Below, piece by piece: positions 1 to 9,037 of a stretch of 39,737 nucleotides of DNA (positions are counted from its first letter, which is position 1; each line of letters starts with the position of its first letter). The stretch is from Flavobacteriaceae bacterium (GTDB lineage Bacteria; Bacteroidota; Bacteroidia; Flavobacteriales; Flavobacteriaceae): positions 1 through 39,737 of the forward strand of contig JADGEA010000010.1 in NCBI GenBank assembly GCA_016744615.1. The letters run 5' to 3'. Both the position numbers and the translations under genes were made by a program. The notes beneath the pieces were generated by a model that was not told the origin of the DNA, searched no databases, and saw only the letters and a program-made list of their open reading frames with translations.

Positions 1-130
1 ACAGATCAGGAGCTTCATATTCCCATGTTCCAATAAAAATCTTTTCGCCTACAGTACTATCTATTCCTGTAAAACTCGTCATTACTAAAAACGTTAAAAC
101 TAACGAGCCTTTTAAAATCAAATTTTTCAT
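1..130 (-). CDS. N-terminus of a small secreted protein (runs off the left edge)
   Basis: The reading frame opens with ATG at 130 and is still open at base 1, giving 43 codons. The start reads MKNLILKGSLVLTFLVMTSF, a basic N-terminus followed by a hydrophobic run, which is a typical signal peptide. The mature part begins around TGIDSTVGEKIFIGTWEYEAPD. The GTWEYEAPD segment recalls small flavobacterial secreted beta-barrel or lipocalin-like proteins, but that is only an impression from memory. Most of the gene lies outside the window, so no function is assigned. It is transcribed in the same direction as the SusC operon but is separated from it by 425 bases and has its own promoter-like box. 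Confidence 0.6.
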   Translation of the reverse strand, partial: MKNLILKGSLVLTFLVMTSFTGIDSTVGEKIFIGTWEYEAPDL

Positions 131-179
131 AATTTCTTCTTTGTTTAATTGTATTTATTCTTTTCTTATTTATGATAGA

Positions 180-187
180 CAAATGTA
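180..187 (-). promoter_or_regulatory. Bacteroidota-type -7 box for the gene at 1-130
   Basis: On the minus strand this reads TACATTTG, a full match to the TAnnTTTG -7 consensus of Bacteroidota. It lies 50 bases upstream of the ATG at 130. No clear TTTG -33 element is seen at the expected distance, so the call rests on the -7 box and position alone. Confidence 0.4.
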
Positions 188-404
188 TTAAAAACCAACG
201 TTTAACCTTTATCTATTCGTCCATTTGGGATAAAAAACACTCATTTGGTTTAAAAAAAATTTCCTTGAAACTAACTTGATTACTCAATTCTTTCTTCTTT
301 ACCTATGATAGGTATATTCTAATTTTTATTTATTCATTTTTTTAATGACAAAAAAAAACGAAATTTATTGTTTAGATCTCCCTTTCGGGGATAACATTTC
401 AATG

Positions 405-439
405 GAAATCCGGGGCGCTTGCCCCGAGGATTTCTTTTT
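405..439 (+). terminator. GC-rich hairpin followed by T-run; terminator or palindromic repeat
   Basis: GAAATCC-GGGGC pairs with GCCCC-(GA)-GGATTTC around a GCTT loop, giving a 12-bp stem with a two-base bulge, followed on the plus strand by a short T-run at 434-439. The strength and GC content stand out in AT-rich DNA. No plus-strand gene ends upstream, so the T-run is on the unexpected side; the nearest gene end is the minus-strand PKD lipoprotein at 556. It may act as a bidirectional terminator or be a dispersed palindromic element. Confidence 0.45.
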
Positions 440-555
440 GATTAAATCATTGGCTCATTCTATCATGAGCACATTAAAATATAAACCACTTCCAATCTCT
501 TAACAGCGGTTTAACCAAACCAATATTATTAGTTTTTATATTTCTAAGTCTAACA

Positions 556-1443
556 CTATTGAGCTTCAAAAGATAAATGAAGTAATAAAGTTGGATACTC
601 ATAAGCTGCTGGCTCTGTAGCGATACCTAATGCAACATTCATAGTTGTTTCTGTTATATCCTTTAATACTACAAGTACTTTTTTCTCTTTAAAACCAAAA
701 TATTCATCTATAATTAGCTGGGTTTTATCAGTAAAATTCACAGGACCTAATGCACTATCCACAGTAAAATCACCTTCAGATATTTCCCAAGTAGCATCAG
801 TTTTAGGCGTATAAACTACGTTTGCAAGTGGTATATTTTGAGGGTCATACGAAACTTCTCTAATATCTGCCTGACGTTCAACCATTGCGTAAACAAGACC
901 CATCATACTTTGACCATTTTTATTATCAACCTTATACTGCCCATCAAATACAAAAGTAAAAGTATCATCATAAGATGCACCTAAACCAACAAGATCTAAT
1001 AAATTATCCTGAGAAGGTAAAAATATTCCTAATTTATCTTCAACAAATCCTGCTCCCTCTATACCCGAAGTATAAGCCTTTTTCAATTTCCATGATTTTC
1101 CATCTGGTTTTGCTTGGCCTCCAGTTAATAATATTTCAATAGAAGGTAAAATAGTAACAATCTTAGTCTCCGTAAATGTTCCGCCTGGTCCACTTGCTGT
1201 CAAATTTACAGTATACTCTCCTGATTTGGCATATGCATATATAGGATCTTCCTCATTACTTGTTGTTCCATCTCCAAATTCCCATAAAATTGTGTCAGCA
1301 TCTGTTGTCTTACCATTAAATGTCACTTGTGTTCCTTCAATCAAGAATTGAAAATCGGCTATAGGAACTACTTCATCATCACTGCAATTAAAAAGTGTTA
1401 ATACGAGTAAAAAAAAAGTCAATATCTTTATATTTTTCATCAT
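556..1443 (-). CDS. PKD-domain surface lipoprotein of the SusCD operon
   Basis: The 295-residue protein starts with a lipoprotein signal ending LTLFNC (Cys20), so it should be lipid-anchored, probably on the outer membrane surface. Residues about 27-100 form one PKD domain with the ILWEFGDGTTS signature. The remaining ~190 residues (from GGQAKPDGKSWKLKKAY onward) are beta-rich and not recognised. It is the third gene of the SusC-SusD operon, 22 bases after the SusD stop, which is the position of SusE/F-like accessory glycan-binding lipoproteins. I infer substrate binding at the surface beside SusCD. Two adjacent ATG codons exist at 1443 and 1440; the first is used here. Confidence 0.8.
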   Translation of the reverse strand: MMKNIKILTFFLLVLTLFNCSDDEVVPIADFQFLIEGTQVTFNGKTTDADTILWEFGDGTTSNEEDPIYAYAKSGEYTVNLTASGPGGTFTETKIVTILPSIEILLTGGQAKPDGKSWKLKKAYTSGIEGAGFVEDKLGIFLPSQDNLLDLVGLGASYDDTFTFVFDGQYKVDNKNGQSMMGLVYAMVERQADIREVSYDPQNIPLANVVYTPKTDATWEISEGDFTVDSALGPVNFTDKTQLIIDEYFGFKEKKVLVVLKDITETTMNVALGIATEPAAYEYPTLLLHLSFEAQ

Positions 1444-1465
1444 TTAAATGTTTTTAGTTTTTTCT

Positions 1466-2941
1466 TTAATTTTTATCCCACCATACTGGTGTATCAATTT
1501 TATTCACCCCTTGTCTTTCAATTGCTTCGTCAACATTTGTACCATTTGCACTTAATTCAGCATTTGGATACAAAAATCTTTTCGGCATAATACCTTTAGT
1601 CACACCTCTGTCTAATTTGGCTGCTGTTCTTTCGGCAATAATAGGATATCCGGTACGGCGAACATGCGACCAAGATTCAAAATAGTTTGGCGTTATACCA
1701 ACCCACATTTGAATACCAATCTGCTCTTCCATCTCATTTGTTGTCCCCGTTAAAGTTGTTGTTTCACTTGCTAAAAAGTTAACAATATCAACGCCATCTA
1801 CTTCCCATTGATCTAAAGATGTTTTAATTCCCATTCTGTAGAGTTCATTTGCCTTTGCTGAATCTCCATCATAAGCCAAAGCAGCTTCTGCTCTTAAAAA
1901 CCAAACTTCAGCAGCCGTCATAATATAATGTAAACTTTCTGCTGAAGATATTGCATCTCCCATGTTTGATTTAGATTCATATTTTGATACTCCAAAAGCA
2001 ATATCATTTAAGCCATTTAACTGTCCGGCATATTCATCCTCTTTATTTTTAGCAACAAAAACAGATAGTCTTGGATCAGAAGTATTTACCAGTTGATCTA
2101 TCATCATTTCTGACATTTTAACTAATGGATAACCTATTTTTCTTAAATACCAACTATTACCACTACCTTCTGTTTGAATCATAGATGCATCATGTGTTGG
2201 ATCTTCCATTAAAGGCTCATTTAAACATTGTGCAACTACTTGTTTGGATAGAGTATTATCAGCCAATCTTAATCTCATACCCAAACGTAAACGTACAGAA
2301 TTTGCCAATCGAACCCATTTATCTAAATCATTATTAAAAAGCGGATCAGAACCGGGATAGCCTTTAGCAGGATCTGCAATTTTTAGCGTACTGATACTTT
2401 CTCCCAATCGTTCGATCATATCTTTATAGATAAATTCCTGTGTATCATATTTAGGTGTTATAATACCTTCTGTTTTCCCTTTACCTCCTTCGGTATAGGG
2501 AATTTCACCAAAAGCATCTGTAATAACAGCAAATCCCATCACTGAAATTACATTAGCCATCGCATATCTTACTTCATTTCTTGTACCTTCTGTTGTGGTT
2601 ATTACCATTACATCTTCAATATGTTTGATCACGCCTCCGTAAAAGCCATTGTACATCCTTGAATAGGTCCCATCAAAGTTATCAAAATACTGATCTGGTC
2701 TTCTTGCCGTACTTCCTTCCACATAATAATGGGCATACTGACCAGCAAATTCTGAAGAGGCACCTGCTGTTTGAAGTACCAAACTTCTAACTGCATTGGT
2801 AAATAATGCTGCATCATCAATTTCAGTTACAGCATTTGGGTTGTCATAAGCATCATCTAAACTACTTTCGCAAGAAATAAAAAGTATCCCAAGTATAAAA
2901 ATTGTTAAAGTATTTCTAAGTATATATTTTATATTTTTCAT
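1466..2941 (-). CDS. SusD/RagB-family outer-membrane lipoprotein
   Basis: The 491-residue protein has a lipoprotein signal with Cys24 (LFISC). It shows the SusD/RagB pattern: a helical TPR-rich N-terminal half ([33 protein letters not shown]) and a C-terminal region with [12 protein letters not shown] and [15 protein letters not shown]. The sequence looks closest to the SusD-like_2 subgroup. SusD proteins cap the SusC pore and bind the nutrient before import. The gene lies 11 bases after the SusC stop and 22 bases before the PKD lipoprotein, so the three are almost certainly co-transcribed. The ligand cannot be told from sequence. Confidence 0.92.
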   Translation of the reverse strand: MKNIKYILRNTLTIFILGILFISCESSLDDAYDNPNAVTEIDDAALFTNAVRSLVLQTAGASSEFAGQYAHYYVEGSTARRPDQYFDNFDGTYSRMYNGFYGGVIKHIEDVMVITTTEGTRNEVRYAMANVISVMGFAVITDAFGEIPYTEGGKGKTEGIITPKYDTQEFIYKDMIERLGESISTLKIADPAKGYPGSDPLFNNDLDKWVRLANSVRLRLGMRLRLADNTLSKQVVAQCLNEPLMEDPTHDASMIQTEGSGNSWYLRKIGYPLVKMSEMMIDQLVNTSDPRLSVFVAKNKEDEYAGQLNGLNDIAFGVSKYESKSNMGDAISSAESLHYIMTAAEVWFLRAEAALAYDGDSAKANELYRMGIKTSLDQWEVDGVDIVNFLASETTTLTGTTNEMEEQIGIQMWVGITPNYFESWSHVRRTGYPIIAERTAAKLDRGVTKGIMPKRFLYPNAELSANGTNVDEAIERQGVNKIDTPVWWDKN

Positions 2942-2952
2942 GATTATCCTAA

Positions 2953-5900
2953 TTAAAAATTAATATTAAAATTCAAACCATAAGATCTGGTTGATGGTAA
3001 TGAACCTACTTCCATATAAGTACCTGATGTTCCACTACTATAACCTGCTTCGGGATCAATATCACCAGCAGCATTATAAATAAAGAATAAATTAGTTCCT
3101 ATTGCTGACACGCTCAAAGATTGAATAGGTGAATTTTGCATCATTCTTTTTGGAAAATTATACGTTAATACAATTTCTTTTATTCTTACATTTGTGGCAT
3201 CCAACATCATATTGGTAACAATTTGATTGGAAAAAACCTCTGAGAGTTGTTTGTTTAAAGCTGGTATTGCAACCGTATTAGGTGCACCTGTATTTTCATT
3301 GATACCATCATAAACAATTCCTCCAACTCTTCCTTCTAAAGATCTTTGATCTGTTCCAAAGAACATTCTATAACCTCGTCCGTGGGAATAAAATACACCT
3401 CCATATTGACCACTGATCGTAGTTCTAAGTGATATATTCTTGTATTTGAAATTATTGGTAATACCACCATAAAAATCAGGAGTCACAGAACCAAAGTTTG
3501 TTATTTCCCCTTTGCTGATAGTTCCATAATCACTCACCAATATCCTACCAAAATTATCACGTTTAAAATCTACGCCATAAATACTACCAAACTCCTCACC
3601 CGGTCTTGCCTCTACAGTTACACCTGCATTCTTATTAGAACCTAAAACAATACTCTCTAAACCTTCATTTAATGACTCAACCATTGAGGTACTTTGCGTA
3701 TAATTAAGACCCATATCCCATCTAAAATTATCCGTTTGAACCGGAATTAAATTCAGACTAGCTTCAATTCCTGTATTTTTTATACTTCCTGCATTTACAA
3801 CTTTACTTGAGAAACCAGAAGTTCCTGAAATTGGAACAGCCATGATCTGATCGGTTGTCAAGGTCTCATAATAAGTTACATCTAAATTGATGCGGTTATT
3901 AAAAAACCCTAATTCCATTCCTACTTCCCATGATTCTGAGTGCTCAGGTTTTAGGTCTACCGCCGGAAGACTTCCCGGAATAGATGCTACAGAATAATCT
4001 AGTGTTGGTGTTTGGTTTACATTATAAACAGATTGGGTTCTGTATGGTCCAGTGTCATTACCTACAGTAGCATAAGAAGCCCTTAACTTCCCCATATTAA
4101 ATGTTTTTGAGTTAATGCCAAACAGCTTTGTAAACAACAAACTTGCGTTTTCTGAATGATACCAGTACGAATTATTATCAGAAGGAAGAGCAGATGAGTT
4201 GTCATTTCTTAAAGTAGCATCAAAATAAAAGAAGCCTCCATAACTTAACTCTGCCAATCCATAAAATGAATACACATTCTTTTTCCAGCTATAATCACTA
4301 CTATAAGAATTTTTATAATTAGATATTCTGTAAAAATCTGGTGTTTTTTCATCTTTACCCGAAACACCAATAGAGCTACCAAATTCACTTCGGTAATTAG
4401 CTCCTAAACTTGCATTTATACCAATTCCAACAACGCTTGTTTTATAAGTTCCCAAAATATCAGAATTCCAAATAGTTGATTTACTTGTACTATGCGAATA
4501 ATTTCCTAAACCTTCTGAAATTGCACGAGCACCTCTTGCTGCATGACTTACTCCATCTCGAATAATATAATCCATTCCTGATTTACCTGTAAATAACAAA
4601 TGTTCATTCACATCGAATTTTGCGGATACTACTCCTTGAATCCTGTCTTTTAGATCTTCATTATATACATTATCTAAAGCCCAGTACGGGTTTACATAAG
4701 TGGGGTCATTTAGAGGGTTCAACTCATTTCCATTAGCATCTACCGTATTGTTTTTAAGATCTTCTAAACGAACATCCGGAGCCATTAATGAAAGCTGCAA
4801 AGAAGTATTTGAAGGCCCTTCAGCTAATTCTGGTCTATTTTTCACCTTTGCTCTAATATAACTAACTCTTCCATCTACACTAAATCTATCGGTTAAATTA
4901 GAAGACGCTCTTAAATTATAGGTTTGTTTTTTAAGTGTATTATTTGGAACAATACCTTGAGAATTCTGATCGGTAATAGATAATCTAAAACTATTCTTTT
5001 CAGAAGCACCCTGAAAAGCAATTGTATTTGTCGAGTTTGTTCCCATTTGATAAAACTCTTTAAAAGGATCTGGTTGTGGAGAAAAAGTATCTTTTTCACC
5101 TAACCAGTTCGTATATTCCTGACCTTCCATTTTTGGACCCCAACTCCAAGAGAATGGATAATCTCTTACCGGTCTACCATCAGGACCGATTGGTGCATGC
5201 TGATCAAAAGCACCTGTCCCATATTCGTTTTGTAAGTCTGGCGAAAGCATAATATCCGTTACAGTAAATGATGAAGACAAAGACACTCCAATACCTCCTT
5301 TTCTTTCACCTGTTTTGGTAGTGATGATGATAACACCATTCATACCTAAAGAACCATACGCTGCAGATGCACCTGCCCCTTTTAAAACACTAATAGATGC
5401 CACATCATCGGGATTGATATCAGAAAGTGCATCACCACCATCGGTACCTCCCCACTGACTTGCACCACTACTGCCTCCACCAACAGGAATTCCATCAATT
5501 ACAACCAATGGCCGGTTCGAACCGGAAATTGTAGTAATACCTCGTAATAAAATTCTACTGGAACCATCAACACCTGTATTTGCCTGTGTGATCTGAAGAC
5601 CAGAAACTTTCCCCGTAAGGGAATTCATTACATTATTATCTTTTACAATATTTACCTCCGCAGCATCAATTTGTGCAACCGAATACCCTAAAGATGCTTT
5701 ATCTCTCTCAATATTCAATGCAGTAACAACTACTTCATCTAATTTATTCTCATCAGCCATTAAGGCTATACTGATAACTGATTGATCTCCTACTGTAATT
5801 TCTTGGGTTATAAAACCCATATATGAAAATACTAAAATGCTATTAGCATCTACATCTTTGATAGCAAAATTTCCGTCAAAATCGGTTATTGCTCCCTTAC

Positions 5901-6045
5901 TTGTTCCTTTAACAAGGACACTTACTTCTGGTATTGGCTGATTTGAATCTTCTTCAAGAACTTGTCCTGACACCATTTTTTGCGCATAGACTGAACCTGA
6001 TAAAGTAAATATCATTACGCCTAGTAATAATAATAATTTGTTCAT
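2953..6045 (-). CDS. SusC-family TonB-dependent outer-membrane transporter
   Basis: The 1030-residue protein has a signal peptide (cleavage near SVYAQ, residues 18-22) and a carboxypeptidase-regulatory-like beta domain at about 24-108 ([27 protein letters not shown]). A TonB-box region [20 protein letters not shown] follows near residues 103-122. The plug is next ([51 protein letters not shown]), then a long beta-barrel ending in the aromatic NFNINF. This is a full-length SusC. It imports an oligosaccharide or similar ligand with SusD. It is the first gene of the operon, and its promoter region carries the TetR-type operator found at two other units in this window. Confidence 0.95.
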   Translation of the reverse strand: MNKLLLLLGVMIFTLSGSVYAQKMVSGQVLEEDSNQPIPEVSVLVKGTSKGAITDFDGNFAIKDVDANSILVFSYMGFITQEITVGDQSVISIALMADENKLDEVVVTALNIERDKASLGYSVAQIDAAEVNIVKDNNVMNSLTGKVSGLQITQANTGVDGSSRILLRGITTISGSNRPLVVIDGIPVGGGSSGASQWGGTDGGDALSDINPDDVASISVLKGAGASAAYGSLGMNGVIIITTKTGERKGGIGVSLSSSFTVTDIMLSPDLQNEYGTGAFDQHAPIGPDGRPVRDYPFSWSWGPKMEGQEYTNWLGEKDTFSPQPDPFKEFYQMGTNSTNTIAFQGASEKNSFRLSITDQNSQGIVPNNTLKKQTYNLRASSNLTDRFSVDGRVSYIRAKVKNRPELAEGPSNTSLQLSLMAPDVRLEDLKNNTVDANGNELNPLNDPTYVNPYWALDNVYNEDLKDRIQGVVSAKFDVNEHLLFTGKSGMDYIIRDGVSHAARGARAISEGLGNYSHSTSKSTIWNSDILGTYKTSVVGIGINASLGANYRSEFGSSIGVSGKDEKTPDFYRISNYKNSYSSDYSWKKNVYSFYGLAELSYGGFFYFDATLRNDNSSALPSDNNSYWYHSENASLLFTKLFGINSKTFNMGKLRASYATVGNDTGPYRTQSVYNVNQTPTLDYSVASIPGSLPAVDLKPEHSESWEVGMELGFFNNRINLDVTYYETLTTDQIMAVPISGTSGFSSKVVNAGSIKNTGIEASLNLIPVQTDNFRWDMGLNYTQSTSMVESLNEGLESIVLGSNKNAGVTVEARPGEEFGSIYGVDFKRDNFGRILVSDYGTISKGEITNFGSVTPDFYGGITNNFKYKNISLRTTISGQYGGVFYSHGRGYRMFFGTDQRSLEGRVGGIVYDGINENTGAPNTVAIPALNKQLSEVFSNQIVTNMMLDATNVRIKEIVLTYNFPKRMMQNSPIQSLSVSAIGTNLFFIYNAAGDIDPEAGYSSGTSGTYMEVGSLPSTRSYGLNFNINF

Positions 6046-6143
6046 AGAATCTGAAATTTAAATTTATATTTCTTCTTAATTTTAAGTTAAAACAACTCGA
6101 TCTAAGCTATTAGAAACGATTTAAAATGCACTAAAAAACAATA

Positions 6144-6159
6144 AACCGACCGTTCGGTT
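6144..6159. promoter_or_regulatory. TetR-type operator at the SusC promoter
   Basis: AACCGA-ccgt-TCGGTT is a perfect 6+6 inverted repeat of the ACCGAC/GTCGGT type bound by many TetR-family repressors. It begins one base downstream of the SusC -7 box, so a bound repressor would cover the transcription start. The surrounding 29 bases (6143-6171) occur identically at 33007-33035 in front of the ALDH operon. The likely binder is the TetR encoded at 12095-12715; this is inference. Confidence 0.8.
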
Positions 6160-6160
6160 G

Positions 6161-6189
6161 CTAAAGTATTACTTTTTTTTAAAAACAAA
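6161..6189 (-). promoter_or_regulatory. Promoter of the SusC operon
   Basis: On the minus strand there is a TTTG -33 element (plus-strand 6186-6189) and a TACTTTAG -7 element (6161-6168), separated by 17 bases. This fits the Bacteroidota TTTG/TAnnTTTG pattern with a slightly short spacer and the last G displaced. The start of transcription would fall inside the operator at 6144-6159, giving a 5' leader of about 100 bases before the SusC ATG at 6045. Confidence 0.55.
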
Positions 6190-6367
6190 GCTTTTTTTTT
6201 GTTTTTTATTAACCTTGTAAACTATGCGTCACCTTTTTAGTCAAACTAATCAACTCACAAAACAAAAATATTAGATCGTTTAAATCCAATATACTAATCA
6301 TCATTAACTGTATTTCAGTATATTATATAAATCGCGAATTTGAAAACCCTCTGTTCTCTTAAGAATA

Positions 6368-6403
6368 TTTTTAATAAATGCACACGTGTGCATTTATTAA
6401 AAA
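6368..6403. promoter_or_regulatory. 36-bp perfect palindrome with LacI-type operator core
   Basis: All 36 bases are self-complementary without a spacer. The core AATGCACACGTGTGCATT has the central CG expected of LacI/GalR-family operators. It covers the start region of the LacI-type remnant that follows on the plus strand, as expected for an autoregulatory site. Because that regulator looks inactivated, the site may be an orphan or be used by a LacI-family protein encoded elsewhere. Confidence 0.6.
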
Positions 6404-6569
6404 ATACGACAGAAAGAATTACCATAAAAGACATTTCAAAAAACTTAAAATTCATCACTCCACAGTTTCCCGTGCTTTGAGAAATAGTACTCAAGTAAAG
6501 GAAGAAACCAAAAATAGAATTGTTAAATATGCCAGAAAATATGGCTATAAAGTAAATATGAATACCTAA
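6378..6569 (+). pseudogene. LacI-family regulator remnant (DNA-binding domain only)
   Basis: The 63-codon frame encodes a recognisable LacI helix-turn-helix: IHHSTVSRALRN, then VKEETKNRIVKYARKYGYKVN. Directly upstream, the expected LacI start ITIKDISKNLK is present but in another frame (codons from 6418), while the open frame reads a scrambled NYHKRHFKKL. This needs one inserted and one lost base around 6416-6455. The whole effector-binding domain is missing: the frame stops at 6569 and the next recognisable sequence is a transposase tail. I infer a regulator of the neighbouring GH32/fucU cassette that was cut by an insertion and then decayed. Confidence 0.75.
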
Positions 6570-6807
6570 ATTTGACTATGATACTAACTTAAAAGTTTTA
6601 AAGATAACTCAAAATGGATCTGTTAGTTGAAAGTCTTATTATTAGGTATATTTAACTGCTGATTTGAAAGGAAAATATATAAGAACTCAAGATTTAGGCA
6701 ATGCCATTTGGAAAGTATTTTACAGAAACGTATTTTTAGGTTTCTGTAATGAAAATAATATTAGAGATAAACAACAATCAATAAGGTTAAGTGTTAATAT
6801 GGTGTAA
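6562..6807 (+). pseudogene. Transposase C-terminal remnant (integrase-core type)
   Basis: One frame from about 6562 to the TAA at 6807 reads PKFDYDTNLKVLKITQNGSVS, stop, KSYY, stop, VYLTADLKGKYIRTQDLG, then NAIWKVFYRNVFLGF. This matches the tail of Bacteroidota transposases with an rve integrase core as I remember them (GNGIWKVFYRxVFLGYF). The two internal stops, TGA and TAG, fall where Trp (TGG) is expected, so they look like single-base mutations. Only the last ~80 codons survive and no terminal inverted repeats were found. It abuts the LacI remnant, so the insertion probably cut that gene. Confidence 0.72.
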
Positions 6808-6819
6808 ACAACCTCTCTT

Positions 6820-6827
6820 TAACTTTG
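6820..6827 (+). promoter_or_regulatory. -7 box of the GH32 promoter
   Basis: TAACTTTG is an exact TAnnTTTG match, 37 bases before the GH32 ATG at 6865. No good TTTG -33 is seen. The box lies just after the transposase remnant, so the GH32 gene keeps its own promoter despite the loss of its upstream neighbour. Confidence 0.5.
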
Positions 6828-6864
6828 TAAACTAGGTATCTTAACAAACATTAAAAAGAAAATC

Positions 6865-8307
6865 ATGAACATATACTTTAAAAAAATTAGGTTTATTTTT
6901 TTAGTAATCTTATTTACAAGCAGTATAAATTTGGTCAATGCTCAGTACTATCCACATAACGATAGTATTGATTATAAAGAAAACTATCGAGGTCAATATC
7001 ATTTTAGCCCTAAATCTGAATGGATGAATGACATAAATGGGCTTGTTTATCAGGGAGGAAAATACCACATGATTTATCAGTGGGGGAAAAAAATAAGACA
7101 TGGGGGATATGCAACAAGTCCGGATTTATTACACTGGGAAGATAAGGGAGTTGCATTGATTCCTCAAAAGTCATTTTTACCATTGGAGGCCATTCGCAAC
7201 GTTTCAGGTGAACAGGTGTTTTCGGGAAGTGCGGTGGTAGTTAGCGGTGAATCGGCTCAAAGAATTACAGGTTCAAAAAGAGAAACAATCGTAGTTATAT
7301 ATACTGGCACTGCCGCAGGTACATGTTTGGCATGGAGCAATGATAAAGGCAACACTTGGCATGATTACGCCAATAATCCAGTTGCCCATTTTACAAAGAA
7401 TACTGATCCTCGAGATCCATGTGTGATTTGGCACGAACCCACATCGAAATGGGTATTAGCACTATACGAAAACGGGACTACTTTTTATGGCTCTACTGAC
7501 CTTATAAATTGGGAGTTTTTAAGCAATCTAAATTTTGGCTATGAATGTCCAGATATATTTCAATTACCTTTAGATGGTGATGAAAATAATAAAAAATGGG
7601 TATTACAAGATGCCAAAGGTTCCTATCTTGTAGGAGAGTTTGATGGAACAACTTTCCTAAAAGATGATGACCAGAGAACTTTCGTAATGGATGTTGGGCC
7701 TGACTTTTATGCTGCTCAGACTTTTCCGATGGGAAATCTACCTAATAATGATTCGCGAATTATTCAGTTGGCCTGGATGGACAATTGGAATGGTGGAATT
7801 GGAGAAAGTGGATGGGAACGAAATGCTACTTTCCCAGTATCCCTGAGACTAACAACCCACAATGGACAAAAAAGAATAACTCGAAACCCAATACGTGAAA
7901 TTTCCTCCATTTATGAAAGTACAAAGACCTGGGAAAATCAGTTGGTAAAACCCAAAACAAATTTACTGGAAGGAATTCACTCAAAGAAATTTGAGCTCTC
8001 CCTTGAAGTTGATTTAACTGAAAGTACTGCCCTGACTTTTGGAATTAAAGTAGCCAATAAATATATAGTATATGATATTCATAATAAGACTTTGTTATCC
8101 AAAGAATTATTACCGGATGATTCAAATCATGTCAGCATAAGATTATTAGTTGACTGGGGACAACTTGAAGTATTTGGGAATAATGGTGTTTTTTCATATA
8201 CACAACAATTTGCTTTCTCTCCCAGCCATGATACCATTGAGCTATTTACAGATGGAGATATCAAATTAATTTCGATGGAATTTCATGAACTAGCAAGTAC
8301 ATGGTAA
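6865..8307 (+). CDS. GH32 secreted fructosidase (levanase/inulinase/invertase group)
   Basis: The 480-residue protein has a signal peptide (residues 1 to about 26, ending NLVNAQ). The GH32 five-bladed propeller shows all three catalytic motifs: WMNDINGL with nucleophile Asp56, RDP at 183-185 with the transition-state stabiliser Asp184, and YEC with acid/base Glu227. The C-terminal ~120 residues form the usual beta-sandwich (VDWGQLEVFGNNG). Family members hydrolyse fructans or sucrose from the non-reducing end. The nucleophile motif has Ile57 where Pro is normal (WMNDPNG). The gene looks intact although its regulator upstream is broken. The exact fructan cannot be told. Confidence 0.93.
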   Translation: MNIYFKKIRFIFLVILFTSSINLVNAQYYPHNDSIDYKENYRGQYHFSPKSEWMNDINGLVYQGGKYHMIYQWGKKIRHGGYATSPDLLHWEDKGVALIPQKSFLPLEAIRNVSGEQVFSGSAVVVSGESAQRITGSKRETIVVIYTGTAAGTCLAWSNDKGNTWHDYANNPVAHFTKNTDPRDPCVIWHEPTSKWVLALYENGTTFYGSTDLINWEFLSNLNFGYECPDIFQLPLDGDENNKKWVLQDAKGSYLVGEFDGTTFLKDDDQRTFVMDVGPDFYAAQTFPMGNLPNNDSRIIQLAWMDNWNGGIGESGWERNATFPVSLRLTTHNGQKRITRNPIREISSIYESTKTWENQLVKPKTNLLEGIHSKKFELSLEVDLTESTALTFGIKVANKYIVYDIHNKTLLSKELLPDDSNHVSIRLLVDWGQLEVFGNNGVFSYTQQFAFSPSHDTIELFTDGDIKLISMEFHELASTW

Positions 8308-8593
8308 AGAATGAAACCTAATATTCCCATCAGATTACAGTTGCCAACAAAGACATATAAAATTTATGCTATCTCTAAAGAAAAATTACAGAACTAAAAC
8401 AATCAATTAAAATTTGTACTTGGCTGAAAATTCTTCGAATTTTCAGCCACACAAATCTTATACAAGACCGTTGGGGTACATATCCGAAATTGGAAAAGTT
8501 TTTTTGATCTGCTTATAAAAAAGATTCAAAATGAAAATGATTTTCAAAATAAAAGTAAAATGTTTAAAATAAAATTAATTTAAAAATATAATT
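8308..8593. other. GH32-fucU intergenic region with large hairpin
   Basis: This stretch contains a strong hairpin at 8413-8457. A 28-codon ORF at 8311-8397 (MKPNIPIRLQLPTKTYKIYA...) and a short stretch LIQDRWGTYPKLEKFF near 8459-8505 could be leftovers of decayed genes, but I do not recognise either. The surrounding cassette is decaying, which fits. Confidence 0.35.
8413..8457 (+). terminator. Strong hairpin downstream of GH32
   Basis: TGGCTGAAAATTC (8422-8434) pairs perfectly with GAATTTTCAGCCA (8438-8450) across a TTC loop. An outer ATTTGT/ACAAAT stem (8413-8418 with 8452-8457) extends it past a small internal loop. There is no clean T-run, so it may be a weak terminator or an mRNA-stabilising structure between GH32 and fucU. 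Confidence 0.4.
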
Positions 8594-9025
8594 ATGTTAA
8601 AAGGAATTTCACCAATAATTAGTCCCGATTTATTAAGTGTACTCGCCAGAATGGGACATGGCGATGAGATCATATTTGCAGATGCACACTTCCCGGGTGA
8701 AACATTTAACTCAAATGTATTGAGAGCAGACGGCATTAAAATACCCGAATTACTGGAAGCTGTTTTGCCTCTTTTTGAACTGGATAGTTATGTAGATGCT
8801 CCGCTAATTATGATGGCAGCTGTAGAAGGAGATACTTTGGATTCTTCGGTTGAATTATCCTATTTAGAAAAGATAAAGTTAACAAATCCTCAAATATCTG
8901 CGACAGAGAGAATTGACAGATTTGCATTTTACGAAAGAGCCAAAAATGCATTTGCGGTGGTAATGACCTGTGAAACAGCAAAATATGGTAATATCATTTT
9001 AAAAAAAGGAGTAACTCCTTGTTAA
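8594..9025 (+). CDS. fucU: L-fucose mutarotase, FucU/RbsD family
   Basis: The 143-residue protein fits Fuc[21 protein letters not shown] with the catalytic-type His22, and the C-terminal [14 protein letters not shown]. FucU interconverts alpha and beta anomers of L-fucose (and related sugars) in the cytoplasm, feeding catabolism. It sits between GH32 and an aldo/keto reductase remnant. A kinase and a FucA-like aldolase lie in the opposite operon at 12718-14902, so the window contains several steps of an L-fucose-type route, although no fucose isomerase is present. FucU is not under the TetR-type operator, as far as can be seen. RbsD (ribose pyranase) is the alternative, but the DAHFPGE motif favours FucU. 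Confidence 0.88.
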   Translation: MLKGISPIISPDLLSVLARMGHGDEIIFADAHFPGETFNSNVLRADGIKIPELLEAVLPLFELDSYVDAPLIMMAAVEGDTLDSSVELSYLEKIKLTNPQISATERIDRFAFYERAKNAFAVVMTCETAKYGNIILKKGVTPC

Positions 9026-9037
9026 TTTAGAATGACC

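Larger units (their letters stand above)
131..555. other. Intergenic region downstream of the SusC operon
   Basis: This 425-base gap has no convincing coding sequence. It holds the -7 box at 180-187, a GC-rich hairpin at 405-434, and two small inverted repeats: GCTCAT at 453-458 pairing with ATGAGC at 465-470, and GGTTT at 508-512 pairing with AAACC at 517-521. On the minus strand a small GAAA-loop hairpin (CCC-GAAA-GGG) lies at about 377-391. The cluster of hairpins is consistent with the 3' end of the SusC-SusD-PKD transcript. Confidence 0.5.
6046..6377. other. Regulatory intergenic region between SusC and LacI remnant
   Basis: This region contains the SusC promoter and TetR-type operator (6144-6189) and the left part of a perfect palindrome (6368-6403). 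The plus strand at 6210-6226 (TAACCTTGTAAACTA) nearly repeats the promoter block in front of the GH32 gene at 6820-6834 (TAACTTTGTAAACTA), so it may be the promoter of the former LacI gene. No coding sequence is seen. Confidence 0.5.

Noticed and set aside
8311-8397. A 28-codon ORF after GH32
   Set aside because: No recognisable family, no clear promoter or ribosome site; probably a leftover of a decayed gene.
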